Shown here in pieces: positions 22,471 through 33,033 of a stretch of DNA of 64,000 nucleotides. The notes under the pieces were generated by a model that saw only the letters and a program-made list of their open reading frames with translations, ran no database searches and was not told the DNA's origin. How positions within the stretch are numbered: position 1 is the first letter of the stretch; each line of letters begins with the position of its first letter. The stretch is taken from contig CM022298.1 in NCBI GenBank assembly GCA_011799875.1, positions 258,285,757 through 258,349,756 of the forward strand. Reading direction: 5' to 3'. This DNA comes from Thinopyrum elongatum (Eukaryota > Streptophyta > Magnoliopsida > Poales > Poaceae). A program made the position numbers and the translations under genes.

Positions 22471-23159
22471 GGCGCCGGGAGGTCGAGTTAAGGAGAAGGT
22501 GCGATGCGATGAGTGTACAACCTCTTTGTTGGTGCCAAGTAGGCCTCGGCTTCATCCGAGGAGTCGGTGAGGATGTTGCGGTTCTGGTGGAGCAGGTTAA
22601 GGCGGCACTGTGGGGATGGAGTAGCCGCGATAGACGAGGCAGTCGTCGGAGCAGCTCCTTGGAGGTGGAGAACGGGGCGGCTGAACCAGCGGGATGACAT
22701 GATCGACAACGGATCCTCAACTGGGGAGGTGGATGAGGGATGTCGAGCTGTTGCAGTGGACGACGTCGTTGGGGAAGAGGCTCCGTCTAGGCAGCGGTGG
22801 CGTGGCGGACGGAGGAGGGTGGGGTTTTGCAGCTAGAACAGAGAGGTTATGGTGGCCTGGGATTTCGAATGGAGAAAAGGAGGTGATGGGAGGGGGGCCC
22901 CATGACTTAGGGACGCGCTTGTCCAAAATGTAGGGTGTGTTACAAAAGTACCCCCACAGATTTGAACTAGCGGCCCTTTTGGCTTAGGGTTAGAAGGGGG
23001 ATTTCGTGTGTCGGGATTTGGCAGCTGGAGGGAGTTTTCGCGCGGGTTGTAATTTTGGGTTAGCAAGGCGCGGGTTGTGAAGGCGCGAGATTTGGGAGCA
23101 CGATATCTGAATTTTCAGGATAACAAGGCCCGGGTTGAAATTTAGGGACAAGCCTAACG

Positions 23160-23880
23160 TGTAATAATGTATGTACCAAATCAATTCACACTTCCCTCAA
23201 TGAAAAAACAAAAAAATAAAACTATTCGCACCACACAAAGAGAGAGTCTTGTCCCGTTTTACAGTACAAATGCTATTCAAAGCTATGAATCCATGTTATG
23301 TCCAATTAAATTTTTTCGCTGGCTGTATAATGCATGTAACCTACTCATACGAACATTTTATTGCATTCCAAATGTATATATTACAGCTGTAATTCGAACT
23401 AAATTTGAATTCGTTTCTCTATTTGAATAAGAATCTACAATCATGATTGTTGCCAAGTTAAACCATCATTTGTATATTATCTTAACAACACACCACATGA
23501 TTACTATAGAGTTAGATATGAACTATGTATACTATATATATGAACTCGAATTCAAAATTTTGAATACACTTGATGTTGATTCCAAATAATAGTACATTTG
23601 ATGTACTAGTTAGATCGTCATAATCTAAACCATGTTTCATACGTACACTGTGTTTATCACACAAAGTATAGTGCCCCGCCACGAACATTATGACAAGTAT
23701 TTAGCCCTTAGCTGCAAAAGCCACACATTATCACAAATTCAAATAAATGTTCTATATATTATATGTAGTATAACATATTCATAACCACACCATGCGTATC
23801 ACCATTATATATATTCATGCATGCATCGGTTTAAAAAACTATAATCCGTTGTTCAAATATCCGAATCCACTTTTATAATG
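23160..23880. other. AT-rich spacer, no gene
   Basis: AT-rich sequence with short stop-rich frames on both strands. No terminal repeat or protein motif recognised. The right end of CACTA 1 may lie within or just before it. Confidence 0.35.
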
Positions 23881-25250
23881 AATTATGATCTCTATTCTTC
23901 TTTTACACCAACACAATCCTCTTATCCCTGTAGCTAGTGCTAACTTTCTCTCGTGCATGCACACACCCGCCTCCCTCTCACCCTCCTTCAGCATTCTCTA
24001 GCTCCATCGCGCACATTCGTCATTTCTCTTTAGGTCATTCACCCACGGTGTGTGTACACCCCCCAGCTCCTTCTTTCCGGCACACACCAATCGATATACC
24101 TCTCTAGCCAGGTGTGCCTACGACAAACACAAGCTTTCCCTCGTCTCTTCTCATCGTCCATGCATGCCCCCCTCTTTCTAATACGGTTCCACGCATGTGA
24201 ACACTCCCGCCCCTCTTTTCATCGATCTCATACTCGCACACTCCTTCCCCCTCGATATAGTAGGCCTCTCGCACCACCTCCTAGCCGCATCCCCCCTCTC
24301 TCTCTATCCTTCTCTCTGGGCCTTATTTGCTTCTAACACATGAATGCATGTATACCGATCGATCTCCCTACATATACCTAGGTCGACTATAAATATTTTT
24401 CCCCACGCACCGCTCGACGTACCTCACAAGTTATGTATCTCCCTTTCTCTGACACAGGATGATTGATCTTCCTATGTAGTTACATCTGCTTACCACATCC
24501 ATATCGTCCCCCTCATCAGTCATGCATGCCTCCTGACCCGTGTCTCACACGCACGTGCATAGACAGGCAGGCACCCCCTCTCTTATTGATATTGCAGTCG
24601 TGCCCTCCGTTTGTCTAGCAGGCTTCTCCCACCATTTGTGAGGAGCAACTCCACCACCAACCCTCCGACACTCTAGCTCTATCTCTCTCCCAACCTTATT
24701 CCTCTCCTACACATATGCATGGATGTCGATCGATCTCCCTCAATACATAGGTAGGTCTTTCTCCTTCTCCACACATATACCAGTCGTTTTACCTCTATAG
24801 TTAGGTCTCTGCCCCCCACCCCACACACCGATAGTCGAATGTTGTAGGTTGGTATCCATGCAATAGAGACAAACCACACATGTCCCCTCTCATGTTCTAG
24901 TAGGCCAGCCACCCTATATCTTTGACGTGGGCACACACAAATTCGATGGCACTCTTTATCGATCACGCACACAAACACACTTCATCGCTCTCTTCGATTC
25001 TATGGATATCTCACGCCGATGATACCTCCACTCTCTTCTCGTGGATCGCTTCCTCTATATATGATATATCCAGGCCTCTGTTTCACACACATTGCATATG
25101 TTACATTTTTTGTTTGAGATATCATCGACACATATTCCCTGTCGATCTCTCATGCACCCCCCCAAAACACTCACGAACCCACACACCATCTCTCTCTAGG
25201 TTTGTATCTCTCTCACACACACCCACGTATGTGGTGTATGTACATGAAGA
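23880..25250. repeat. Pyrimidine-rich region with ATCGATCTCCCT-like motifs
   Basis: About 1.4 kb with strong C/T bias on the plus strand and loosely repeated phrases such as CCTCTCTCTCT, GCATG, CGATCGATCTCCCT (24357, 24730) and ACATATACC with AGGTCG/AGGTCT. Frames are open only because of composition. Confidence 0.5.
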
Positions 25251-26640
25251 GAATAGGTGCACGTACTCACGCTTCGTGCCCAGCCACACCCGCGCGGGTA
25301 CATGGTGGAGCTCAAGTATGAAATGGCAACCCACGTGCTAATTTGAGAGCTTGTAGCGGTTGTTTACTTACGGAGGTCGTGTACGATGCGTGCACTAAAC
25401 AAAGTTCGACTTGATGCATTGGCACATTATTTTTAAATAAAGTTATATTTCTCAATGACACATACACAGAATATAAAACGATTGTTATGGAGAAATAAGT
25501 AGTCCGCTCCACTATATACATTGGAGCCTGCCTGCCGGGGTTTGTCTCTGTTCACAGTATCTCACACAAGGTGGCGGTGGCCTCTCTCTCTCTCTCTCAC
25601 CGTTGGTCACTGATCCGGCCGCATCCCGTCCGCTGGTGGAAAGGGAGGATGTGCATCATTTCTCCATTCAACGATGTCGAGGCAGCACATCCCGATCTGC
25701 GGTACCCGCCGTTCTCTCTGACCAAGCTCCGGCGCGGTAGGGCCTACGCCACTTGCTCGCTCCCGTAGTATGGGCAGATCCCGCCCACCGCCGCCGTCCT
25801 AGTTACATCCCGATGACCCCCAGGTATCCCCTCCGGCCTTGCTCCACTGCTCATCTTCCCACGTTGCTGCATGTGGAAAATCCTGCATGTGGATCTTCCA
25901 TAGTTCTTTGCCCAAAACGTAGCTCGTCCGGCGTACTTTCCATATTGCAATCTCATCCTCACACCGTTTTAGATAAACAACTGTGCCACTATCTTCCCTT
26001 AGGACAAGGATTATGCTTCTTTTTTGTCGCCGTATGTGTCATCAACTGTTACTGGCCAGTAATTGTTTCTTTTCTACCTCTTTTTTGCAAACAGGGCTGT
26101 CCATTTCACCTTGTTGCTATTGTGACCTTTTGGTGAACTGCACAAATCACTTTTTTCTTAAGGGTGTCTTGTGCAGTTCCGCTAAAATGTCACACGGGCA
26201 ATGTTTTTACATGTTTGTGGGACTGCAGAAAGGGAGATTGGTTTTGCTATCCTCCTCATCCAATTCCGAGCCTAATCTTCTCCAACAAGTAGTTAGTCTT
26301 AAAAGAGATCGCAGAGGTGATCGGCTTCTATTTGTGTGTGTTATGTTTCATCACCTAGTTCCACTATTATTGTAATCACACTGATTGAATATCTTTGCAA
26401 ACAGTGATGATCAACTCGATTTTAGTGGAACTGCACAAAATGATCGGATTGTGATGTTCCTCCATACACCTCTTTCTTGGCTACAGAGCTACGTGAAACT
26501 AGCTGCGAACCAGTGAATACCATGGCCAGGAAATGGAGCCATGCCTACGAACAGCATCGATCAATTATATATTTTTCTTTATTTGTACACCTTCTCACAA
26601 CTTCGTCTTCAGTTGTGATGTGAATATTGGCACTGATCTG
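25250..26640 (+). repeat. Duplicated module X, copy 1
   Basis: Shares a long diverged match with 33280-35300: a CGCGCGGGTACA start, a CT-rich tract, CAGATCCGGCCG..ATCCC..TCCGCTGGTGG, GGCAGATCCCGCC, and CATGTTGCTGCATcCTGCATGTGGAT. It then contains CAAACAG (acceptor-like) followed by GATTTTAGTGGAACTGCACAAA at 26397-26440. The later part, 26560-26620 (TTTCTTTATTTGTACACCTTCTCACAACTT), matches 48128-48170. It looks like a decayed spliced transcription unit present in several copies; the product is unknown. Confidence 0.5.
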
Positions 26641-27324
26641 TGAATCATTGAGATGCATTAGCATCCATGGTAGTTTCATTTGTATTTGATGGAATGTTGT
26701 AACGAGACAATCTTGAGGCAAGAGGACACATGAATCCTAAGTTGAAACCTTTTTTTTTCTGCGGGAACCAAAGTTGAAACCTTCATAACATTACAGTACA
26801 ATTTCATTATGCTGGAAAATTATGTGTACATATAAACAAATCATGAAAGATTGATAGCAATGCCAGAAAACATTCAACTTTGTTTCGCCGACATGTGGGA
26901 CATCCTTCATCCGGCTCCACCTGCCATGCACCAATATTGAGAGTGCACAGCTGCAGGGCAGATTCACCCTGGTTGTTGCACCGTAGTAATAATGACTAGT
27001 GAGCAGTCAAATCACAGAGCCCCACCTTTGCCACAGTAAGTTGCTCGGATGAAGCAACCATCATTTCACTCTTCGTTGAATCCGCTGGTACTCCAATATT
27101 CCCAGAGTAATAAGTTGCTCGTCAGAGTAATAAGTTGCTCGGACGAAGCAACCATCACTTAACATTTCCCACAGTAAGTACTACCTCCTTTTTTTATTCC
27201 AGAAACCACCACACGCGAATATTGGATGGTAGCAGCACAGCATCAAGTGTACTAGCACTACTCAATTCAAAAATCAAAACCAACCAATGAACTACTAGAT
27301 GGTGAGTGTTTGTTGTATCATGTA
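26641..27324. other. Spacer with a short GTAATAAGTTGCTCG repeat
   Basis: No gene seen. An AGAGTAATAAGTTGCTCG unit is repeated in tandem at 27103-27140, and a TTGCTCGGAtGAAGCAACCATCA phrase occurs at 27042 and 27136. Confidence 0.4.
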
Positions 27325-27531
27325 CTCCGTCTGTCCATGTATATAGGGCCTAATGAGTTTTTCGAGACAAATAGTATAGGGCATGCAAGTTGCTCAAAGC
27401 ATACCGTCAATTTCATACTTGAAAGGATCTTCGAATGATATAATTTTCAAAATATATAAAACCTTATCAATAGTCAAAGGCAACCTCGAAGGATACATTA
27501 GGCCCTATATATATATGTATGGATGAAGGAG
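27325..27531. mobile_element. Stowaway-like MITE, 207 bp
   Basis: Inverted ends CTCCGTCTGTCCATGTATATAGGGCCTAATG and their complement (GGCCCTATATATATATGTATGGATGAAGGAG), flanked by TA on both sides. This is the standard form of Tc1/Mariner-derived Stowaway elements. Confidence 0.75.
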
Positions 27532-27544
27532 TAGTACTTTGAGA

Positions 27545-27870
27545 GAGATAAGAAGCGATACGGGCTAGTGGATTACTAGAGCTAGGTGTCACATGAAGGC
27601 CAAGAAATATGGTGATAGCGTGAGGTGGGCCATGTATGATGTAAACTACACTGTTCTACCGTGTTTCGGAGGTATACTAGATGTGGAGAAGATTGGGTTG
27701 ATTTTATATCACTGAATATATAAAATATATTAAGAGTCCAGAATGATCCACCGCGAGGTTCCTTCCTTGCTCCTTCTCAGTCGTCGGAAAGCGTTCTTCT
27801 TCATTTTGCTAACACGTGGGACATCCAACATCCAGGTCCACGGGTCATGCAAGAACTTTGTAGAAAAACA
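27545..27870. repeat. Duplicated module Y, copy 1
   Basis: Matches 30050-30335. Shared phrases are CTAGGTGTC, GAGGTGGGCCATGTATGATGT, TTGATTTTATATCACTGAATA, GCGAGGTTCCTT, and GGGACATCCAACATCcAGGT followed by TCATGCAAGAA. Confidence 0.6.
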
Positions 27871-28076
27871 TCCAGCATCCAGGTCCACAGGTCCTCCATT
27901 TCTTTTTAGTCTGCATATAAGATTTGGTCAAAGTCAAACTTTGTAAAGTTCGACCAACTCTGTAGGAGAGACACACCAATGGTCACACGTACACATACAT
28001 GCACACAACACTCACGCATCCATGCGGCACACAGCACACGACGCAACACACACGCTCACGCTCAAGTGCTCAACCT

Positions 28077-28140
28077 ACTCCCTCCATCCGTGAAAGACTG
28101 TACATATAGAGATTTACACAAGGTGACCCAGAGGAACGAA
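28077..28140. mobile_element. Half of a Stowaway-like MITE
   Basis: CTCCCTCCATCCGTGAAAG is a typical left end, but no matching right end follows. Confidence 0.4.
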
Positions 28141-28189
28141 ACTCCACATCATTTAGAGCAAGTACTACCTCCGTTTCTTTTCATTGATT

Positions 28190-28445
28190 CGCACATCATT
28201 TAGAGCAAGTACTGGGATTCTTAAAATGCGGGAATAGGAAAAACAAAGGATTCGAGTGGCATGTTCACTTGAATCCCATAGTATCAGCATTGAGTGTTTG
28301 ATGCCACAGGAGAAAGATAGGAAGTGACAAAAAGTTGGAGCAGATTCTATAGATTTCCAATGAAGTGTTATAGTAGTACACGTGATTCCATACTATAGGT
28401 AAAAATTCCTATAGGATTCAATCCTATGAATCAAACGACTAATGT
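28190..28445. mobile_element. MITE-like repeat Z, copy 1
   Basis: Contains GCGGGAATAGGAAAAACAAAGGAT, a middle with ACTTGAATCCCATA, and an end CCTATGAATCAAACGAC. The same order recurs at 30820-31045. Ends of the form TTCATAGG / CCTATGAA suggest a short non-autonomous DNA transposon. Confidence 0.55.
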
Positions 28446-28740
28446 AATAAGGTCCACGGTCAAGGCGGCACAGGGCGGACATGACCTCTCACTGCGTCCG
28501 CTATTGAAGCGGCGCGCTGGCCGAGGGCGCCGCCCGCTACACGCCCGGCTGAACAAGCCTCCTCGCCGCATTTAAACGCCTACATTAAACCCGCGTGGAA
28601 TCCGAGAAACCTACTCTACATGGAAACCGGTTATTTTATGTAAATGTAATGAAATCCGGGCGTGTTTGCATGAATTTTTTATGTACAATCTGAGTGGATT
28701 GCCCCAGTGGTCATCACACATGAGCCAATCGATTCGCACC
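28446..28740. repeat. Duplicated module W, short form
   Basis: Matches 31495-31655, then 32338-32400 and 32785-32835, without the two GC-rich segments found between those blocks. Shared phrases are GGTCCACGGT, GGCGGACatGACCTCTCACT, GAAGCGGCGCGC, TGTAAATGTAATGAAATC and GAGTGGATTGC. Confidence 0.6.
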
Positions 28741-28744
28741 CTTC

Positions 28745-29029
28745 GAGCATGGTTAATAGTATAGCCAATAGCCGGCTATATGAATTTGCCATGTCACTTA
28801 TAGCCAATCTTATAGCCCACTCATACAATAGTTATTCATACTAGTATACTACATCATTAATATATGGCCCACATGTTTCTCTCAAAAAAGGTGTTGGAGC
28901 TCGTGCTATAGCCGGTTGTAAGTTTGTAGCCCGCTTCTCTTCTCTCACCTCTTCTCTCTCATCCAACTAAGCAAAAATATATTATTTAAAGCCTTACAGC
29001 CCACCTACATCACCTTATTGTACTTGCTC
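28745..29029. mobile_element. MITE, 285 bp, TTC target duplication
   Basis: Starts GAGCATGGTTAATAGTATAGCC and ends TTGTACTTGCTC, whose complement GAGCAAGTACAA partly matches the start. A 3-bp TTC flanks both sides (28742-28744, 29030-29032). Non-coding. The superfamily is uncertain. Confidence 0.5.
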
Positions 29030-29436
29030 TTCCGCGCTCCATTTTATCTTGCATTACTTCCTTCGTCCAGCACGCTGACAATTGCGCCCCATGCTCATTT
29101 ATGCCAATGTGGTAGTCAATAATTTGTCAGAGTCAGCTACCACACCCTTCCGCTGCCATGTCAACGAATCCACTAGAAACAAGTCTAGACTTGTTCGGTT
29201 CAACTACCTCGCTAGGTGTTTGGAGAGGAATTGGTCAGCTCTAGGCAGTTCTATAGGTGGGCTGGCGGAAAAAAACAAGGGAAAACGCGGGAAGCAGCTA
29301 GACGAGGGAGGGAACCTTCTACATTAGTGGGGGACATGGCATTGACCATTGGGCGGCAACAGGCTGTTATCCGTGTATGCAATAAAGGATACGAAGAGGC
29401 ATCCTATATCCGTAAGGACCAGCTTCCCTATCGATA

Positions 29437-29516
29437 GCTCATCTAACAGAACTCCCCAGTTAACTGTGCTGAGGCTGGAGTAGTCATGAGATGGGTGACC
29501 GGATGGGAAGTGGACT
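29437..29516 (+). ncRNA. 5S-rRNA-like segment (partial, diverged)
   Basis: AACAGAACTCCCCAGTTAAC, then GTGCTGAGGCTGGAGTAGT and GAGATGGGTGACCGGATGGG, with GAAGT following, matches in order the 3' two thirds of plant 5S rRNA. That part includes the A-box region around AGTTAA..GTGCT and the C-box region GATGGGTGACC. The first 40 or so bases of a 5S gene are not recognisable. Plant Cassandra TRIM elements and some SINEs carry such 5S-derived promoters, so this could be a Cassandra-type LTR remnant or a 5S pseudogene. The 5S resemblance is seen directly; the element type is not settled. Confidence 0.6.
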
Positions 29517-29521
29517 CCATA

Positions 29522-29589
29522 TTAACTAATTTGATGGGTCACTGTAAAGGTTTAAAATAACCTTTACAGTGACCCATCAAATTAGTTGA
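29522..29589. repeat. 29-bp perfect hairpin directly after the 5S-like segment
   Basis: AACTAATTTGATGGGTCACT plus AGTAAAGG-type continuation (29524-29552) is followed by a 6-base AT loop and its exact complement (29559-29587). It lies 8 bp after the GGGAAGTGGACTCC end of the 5S-like stretch. Confidence 0.85.
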
Positions 29590-29744
29590 ACCTCGAGGTC
29601 TTTGTTTTCTAATTTTCTTCATTTTTTTGTTTTTTGAACACATGTTAATCGAAGGTCTATCGCGTTACTTTTTAATAATTTTTGTCATGCATGTGAAATT
29701 AACCTCAAGGTACTTGTTCTCAAATTAACCTCTGGGCCTTGCAG

Positions 29745-29890
29745 GAGTGCCACAATGTGTCGGCGTCAATTGCAAGATGAGCCACCAAGCTAGCAGTGGA
29801 GTTGCCAACATGCTCAAAGTGCACGCAACATTGAGTAGAAAGAAGCATGCCCAGGAAACTAATGCGTGCTTAGGGAGGCCCTTTGCTCTA
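29745..29890 (+). repeat. Module X fragment
   Basis: CAATGTGTCGGCGTCAATTGCAAGATGAGCC, AGCTAGCaGTGGAGTTGCCAACATGCTCAAAG and GGGAGGCCCTTTGCTC match 47990-48115 almost base for base. Confidence 0.75.
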
Positions 29891-29913
29891 AGAGCAAGTA
29901 CTCTTTTAGTTAT

Positions 29914-30080
29914 ACTATAACTAGGTGTCGCATGGGCTATAAGGATGAGGAGCGAGAAGTGATGGGCTGCTGGATATACTACTATAACTAGGTGTTGCAC
30001 AGGCTATAAGGACGAGGAGCGAGAAGCGATGGGCTGCTGGATATACTATAACTAGGTGTCGCACGGAGGCCGAGGAATAT
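29914..30080. repeat. Tandem repeat, about 2.5 copies of a 64-67-bp unit
   Basis: Units begin ACTATAACTAGGTGT at 29914, 29981 and 30045 and contain GGCTATAAGGA..GAGGAGCGAGAAG and GATGGGCTGCTGGATAT. The last, partial unit merges into module Y copy 2. Confidence 0.8.
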
Positions 30081-30340
30081 GGTGAATGCATGAGGTGGGC
30101 CATGTATGATGTGTTTTGGAGTCTTTCGGTTAAACGTGGAGAGATTTGGTTGATTTTATATCACTGAATAATATAAAATATTATGAGTGCAAAGGCTCCA
30201 CGGCGAGGTTCCTTGCTCCTTATCGGTCATCGGGAATCTATGTTCTTCCACTCTTTTGTTTTAGATGTGAGCTTTTTTCATCCTTTTGCCAACAGGCAGG
30301 ACATCTAGCATCAAGGTGCCCGTGTCATGCAAGAAACTGG
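30050..30340. repeat. Duplicated module Y, copy 2
   Basis: Matches 27545-27870 in the same order; see that entry for shared phrases. It continues with GCCAACAGGCAGGACATCTAGCATC, matching the ACATCCAACATC part of copy 1. Confidence 0.6.
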
Positions 30341-30819
30341 AGATAAGCAGTGCATAAGTGAGTCGTGCACTTCGATGGCACGTACTACGCTATATTTTTT
30401 CTCCTCGATGGCACGTGAATCATGCACATACTCAATGACGGAGCACGGGATGGTAGCCATGGACATGGTCGGCCCTTTTTGGAGAGAGTAATAGATAACT
30501 TTGATGTGTCCCGTCAACTCACAAAATGATGAGAAGCTTGCTTACTAAGCCCTCTCCCTCGCCCACACGCGCGCGGTGGCTCGCAACACGAGGAGAAGCT
30601 TTTGCTTTATACAAGCGGTGGACGTGCAGCAGTTCATTCGGTGTTAGATTGCCAGAAGTATATAATACTATAGTACCATCATCATTGTTCGACTTCTGGA
30701 AGAGGCCAAGAGCCAAGCGCAAGGTCACCTACTAACCTTTAGTAGGAATACAATACACTGTAGCCAAAGGCGGCTCTTGCAACGACACATCATTTAGCGC
30801 AAGTACTCTCTCCATTTCT

Positions 30820-31045
30820 TTTCTTTCATTCATAGGAACTTAAAACGCAGGAATAGGAAAAATAAAGGATTGGAGTGGCATGTCCACTTGAATCCCATAC
30901 TAGCATTAACATAGTGTTTGACACAGGAAAAACAAAGGAAGTGAAAAAAAAATTGGAGTGGATGCTAGATTGCCAATTAACACATGATTTCATAGGAAAA
31001 ATTCCTATAGCATTCTATCCTATGAATCAAACGACCAATGTAGAA
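30820..31045. mobile_element. MITE-like repeat Z, copy 2
   Basis: Same order of motifs as 28190-28445: GCAGGAATAGGAAAAATAAAGGAT, ACTTGAATCCCATAC, ATTCCTATAG and CCTATGAATCAAACGACC. Confidence 0.55.
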
Positions 31046-31182
31046 AAATTATGAGGAAGATCTCTCCAATAGTGTTCCTCGGCTCGCACCTAGCATCACA
31101 GGTCAAACTTTGGAGTCATTCATCTAGTACACGTGGCATCTCAGATCTGGACACAAGGTGACGTACACCGTCAAGGTCCATT

Positions 31183-31459
31183 GGCTAGTCATACTGGGGA
31201 GTAACTTAGACTAGTGTCATGCATATGACACTAGCCTATGTTACTACGTTAATAGTGCAAAGTAACAAAGAAGTAGTAACATATAGATGATTGCATTTAT
31301 TAACTTATAGACTCATTTATTCTTGGGAAGGGCTATGTTATAGTAACATAGTATTATGTTACTCTAAGCACCTCTGTTTTCATTAATTACTTGCCACATG
31401 AGCAAATTTGCATTGGATGCATTATGTTACAAGCTATGTTACTCCCACTATGACCAGTC
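31183..31459. mobile_element. MITE, about 277 bp (GACTGGTCATAGTGGGGAGTAAC type)
   Basis: The left end GGCTAGTCATACTGGGGAGTAAC and the complement of the right end (GACTGGTCATAGTGGGAGTAAC) form inverted repeats. Right flank is TTA; left flank is ATT, so the duplication is imperfect. A Harbinger-type origin is likely. Confidence 0.55.
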
Positions 31460-31494
31460 TTAGAATAATGTTGTGCTCAAAGCCGGACGTACAT

Positions 31495-32840
31495 AGTCAA
31501 GGTCCACGGTGAAGGGGGTCAGGGCGGACGCGACCTCTCACTTCGTCCGCCATTGAAGCGGCGCGCCGGCCGAGGGCACTGCCCACTACACTCCCACATT
31601 CAAACACCTACATTTAAACACGTGTGGAATGCGAGAAACCCACTCCGGCCACACGTCCGTACAGGAGCGGGACATCGGCCAAGCTCCTCCTTCCACCATT
31701 TTCTCCACTCTTTCGGCTGCATCCGATGAGCAGGAAGAGCAGTTCTCCGGCATAAAAGCCATTTGGGCGGCCCGCCGAGCCTAGCAGTTACAAGCGAGGC
31801 AGCTCGCTGCTCCACCTACCTTGCCTAGCCCGACGGAGCCAGTTGCCGCCCTTAGCCAGCACGTGGTTCCGTAGCTGGCCGCTCCAATCCTGCTCGAGGA
31901 AGAGTGCCGAGTTGCTCCACGTCGGCTTGTCGGGGAACACGGCGGCACGGACATCGTCGCTGCCCTCGACATCGTCGTGTCATACAGCGCCTCCAGTGCC
32001 TGCGACTGTGCCATCCACGGTCGACGCGCGCGTAGCCGCGCCATGCAGGCAGAGAAAGAAGCCAACGCGGATGTTGACGAGGTGACGCGGCTATGCGGAT
32101 GTCCAGGAGGTAACGGCCAGCATGTCCCCGCCCGCCACCATCATCGAGGAGAAGTAGAACACGGGAGGCCGCCGCCGATTGTATCCCATGAAGGCCACCA
32201 CCGAGGCGATGCCGGCGAAAACAGCCGGTGTCTTGCACGATTCTTCTTCAGCCGGATGCTGGAGGAGGACAAAGAGATCGGTCGGCAACCATTTAAATTA
32301 GGTATATTAATTCTACCTTTAGCTCCGGACTAGCACGACTTATTTAATGTAAATGTAATGAAATCTGTCATGTATATATGAAATCCGGCCGTGTTTGCAC
32401 AAATTTGCGTCCACGTTCGCGCTCTCGGGCGAGCACTGTCCGTCGCTGGAGTGGGACGACGGACTCCGTCTCTGACAACCCCGCAAAGTGCGTCACCACC
32501 TTTGTGATGGCCAAGACATGGCGAAAGAACGATGTCCTTCATTCCGCAAGTGATGGCCATTACCGCATGCTCTTCTAGATGGCTCGGAAGCTCATGAAGC
32601 AGCACCAACAACATGCCTTGTGCGTCTAGTACTCCATTGCAGTCGTAGTTGCTGCATGCGCAACTCGGGTTGCAGTTGCAGGTGATCACGGCGACGCTGC
32701 GTGGCCATCCATCAATAGTGGCTGGTATGAGGATGACATCATCATGTGCATCCTATTTGTACTAAAAATCATGAATGAAGAGTATAAACATGTTTACGTA
32801 CAACCTGAGTGGATTGCTCCAATGGTCATCGCACGTGTAG
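31495..32840. repeat. Duplicated module W, long form with two GC-rich inserts
   Basis: Conserved blocks 31495-31655, 32338-32400 and 32785-32835 match module W short form (28446-28740). Between them lie two GC-rich, coding-like segments (31656-32337 and 32401-32784) absent from the short form. The short form thus looks like a deletion derivative. Confidence 0.5.
31680..32288 (-). pseudogene. Unidentified GC-rich gene remnant with a hydrophobic start
   Basis: On the minus strand a 65-codon frame (32288-32091) holds two hydrophobic stretches (AVFAGIASVVAFMG and SSMMVAGGDMLAVTSW) and ends at a TAG. After a frame change, coding-like sequence continues with DDVRAAVFPDKPTWSNSALF and QDWSGQLRNHVLAKG, down to about 31805. 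The GC-rich third positions and protein-like composition suggest a former host gene for a small membrane protein. I do not recognise the family. No ATG is seen at the start (TTG at 32288), so the 5' end is missing or lies in an exon not seen. Confidence 0.35.
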
Positions 32841-32861
32841 TGTCATGAAAGCTTCATTTAT

Positions 32862-33030
32862 TAGGTTATAGAGTCATTTTGTTTTGGTATGTGTGATGTT
32901 ACTTGTAGAATGAGTAACTAGCTATAAGTTACTCAATTTACCTCTCTCCTCATAAACTACTTGCCACATAGACGAATTTGCTGAGTTGGACCCGATGTTA
33001 CTCTTGAAGTTACTCCCACTGTGGTTAGTC
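32862..33030. mobile_element. Half of a MITE of the 31183-31459 type
   Basis: Shares TAGAGTCATTT, ACTTGCCACATagaCgAATTTGC and the right end GTTACTCCCACTgTGgttAGTC, followed by TTA. The left inverted repeat is missing. Confidence 0.5.
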
Positions 33031-33033
33031 TTA

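Larger units (their letters stand above)
17455..22720 (-). pseudogene. CACTA 1 multi-exon gene with coiled-coil end, broken
   Basis: Minus-strand coding pieces lie in order. About 22500-22720: Arg/Pro-rich N-terminus with RNILTDSSDEAEAYLAPTKR. 21600-21800 and 20900-21110: diverged relatives of that exon. 20290-20420 and 19850-20010: acidic Ser-rich exons. 18940-19392: Pro/Thr-rich exon ending in FPSWKYYTKDEGKCQL. 18600-18790: contains AIFKNAWWQYRNYLKKTYF and ERLVLYWSL. 17455-17950: Glu/Ser-rich with a coiled-coil end (ESVQFLESQLQAERYRSAVL, EDFSAKQEKANKLAKLI). I recognise this general layout from wheat CACTA-associated proteins but cannot assign a biochemical function; a TnpA-like DNA-binding partner is possible. 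A TAG near 18630 sits where Trp is likely, and another TAG breaks the last exon, so it is inactive. Repeated VVKTRSS exon starts at 19360 and 19990 show internal exon duplication. Confidence 0.5.
15886..23150 (-). mobile_element. CACTA transposon 1 (right end not located)
   Basis: At 15886 the retroelement stops and CACTAAAAAACCCACTTCCG begins. The ACTTCCGTGATGATA motif is repeated in both orientations up to 16090, as expected of CACTA subterminal repeats. A long GGCCC-rich array and a multi-exon minus-strand gene with a coiled-coil C-terminus follow, an arrangement known in Triticeae CACTA elements. I could not find the matching TAGTG terminus; gene-related sequence ends near 23150, so the right border is a guess. 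No TNP2 transposase is present, so the element would be non-autonomous. Confidence 0.55.

Noticed and set aside
24052..25341. Several Ser/Pro/His-rich frames
   Set aside because: Pyrimidine-rich repeat DNA; frames have no domains and appear on both strands.
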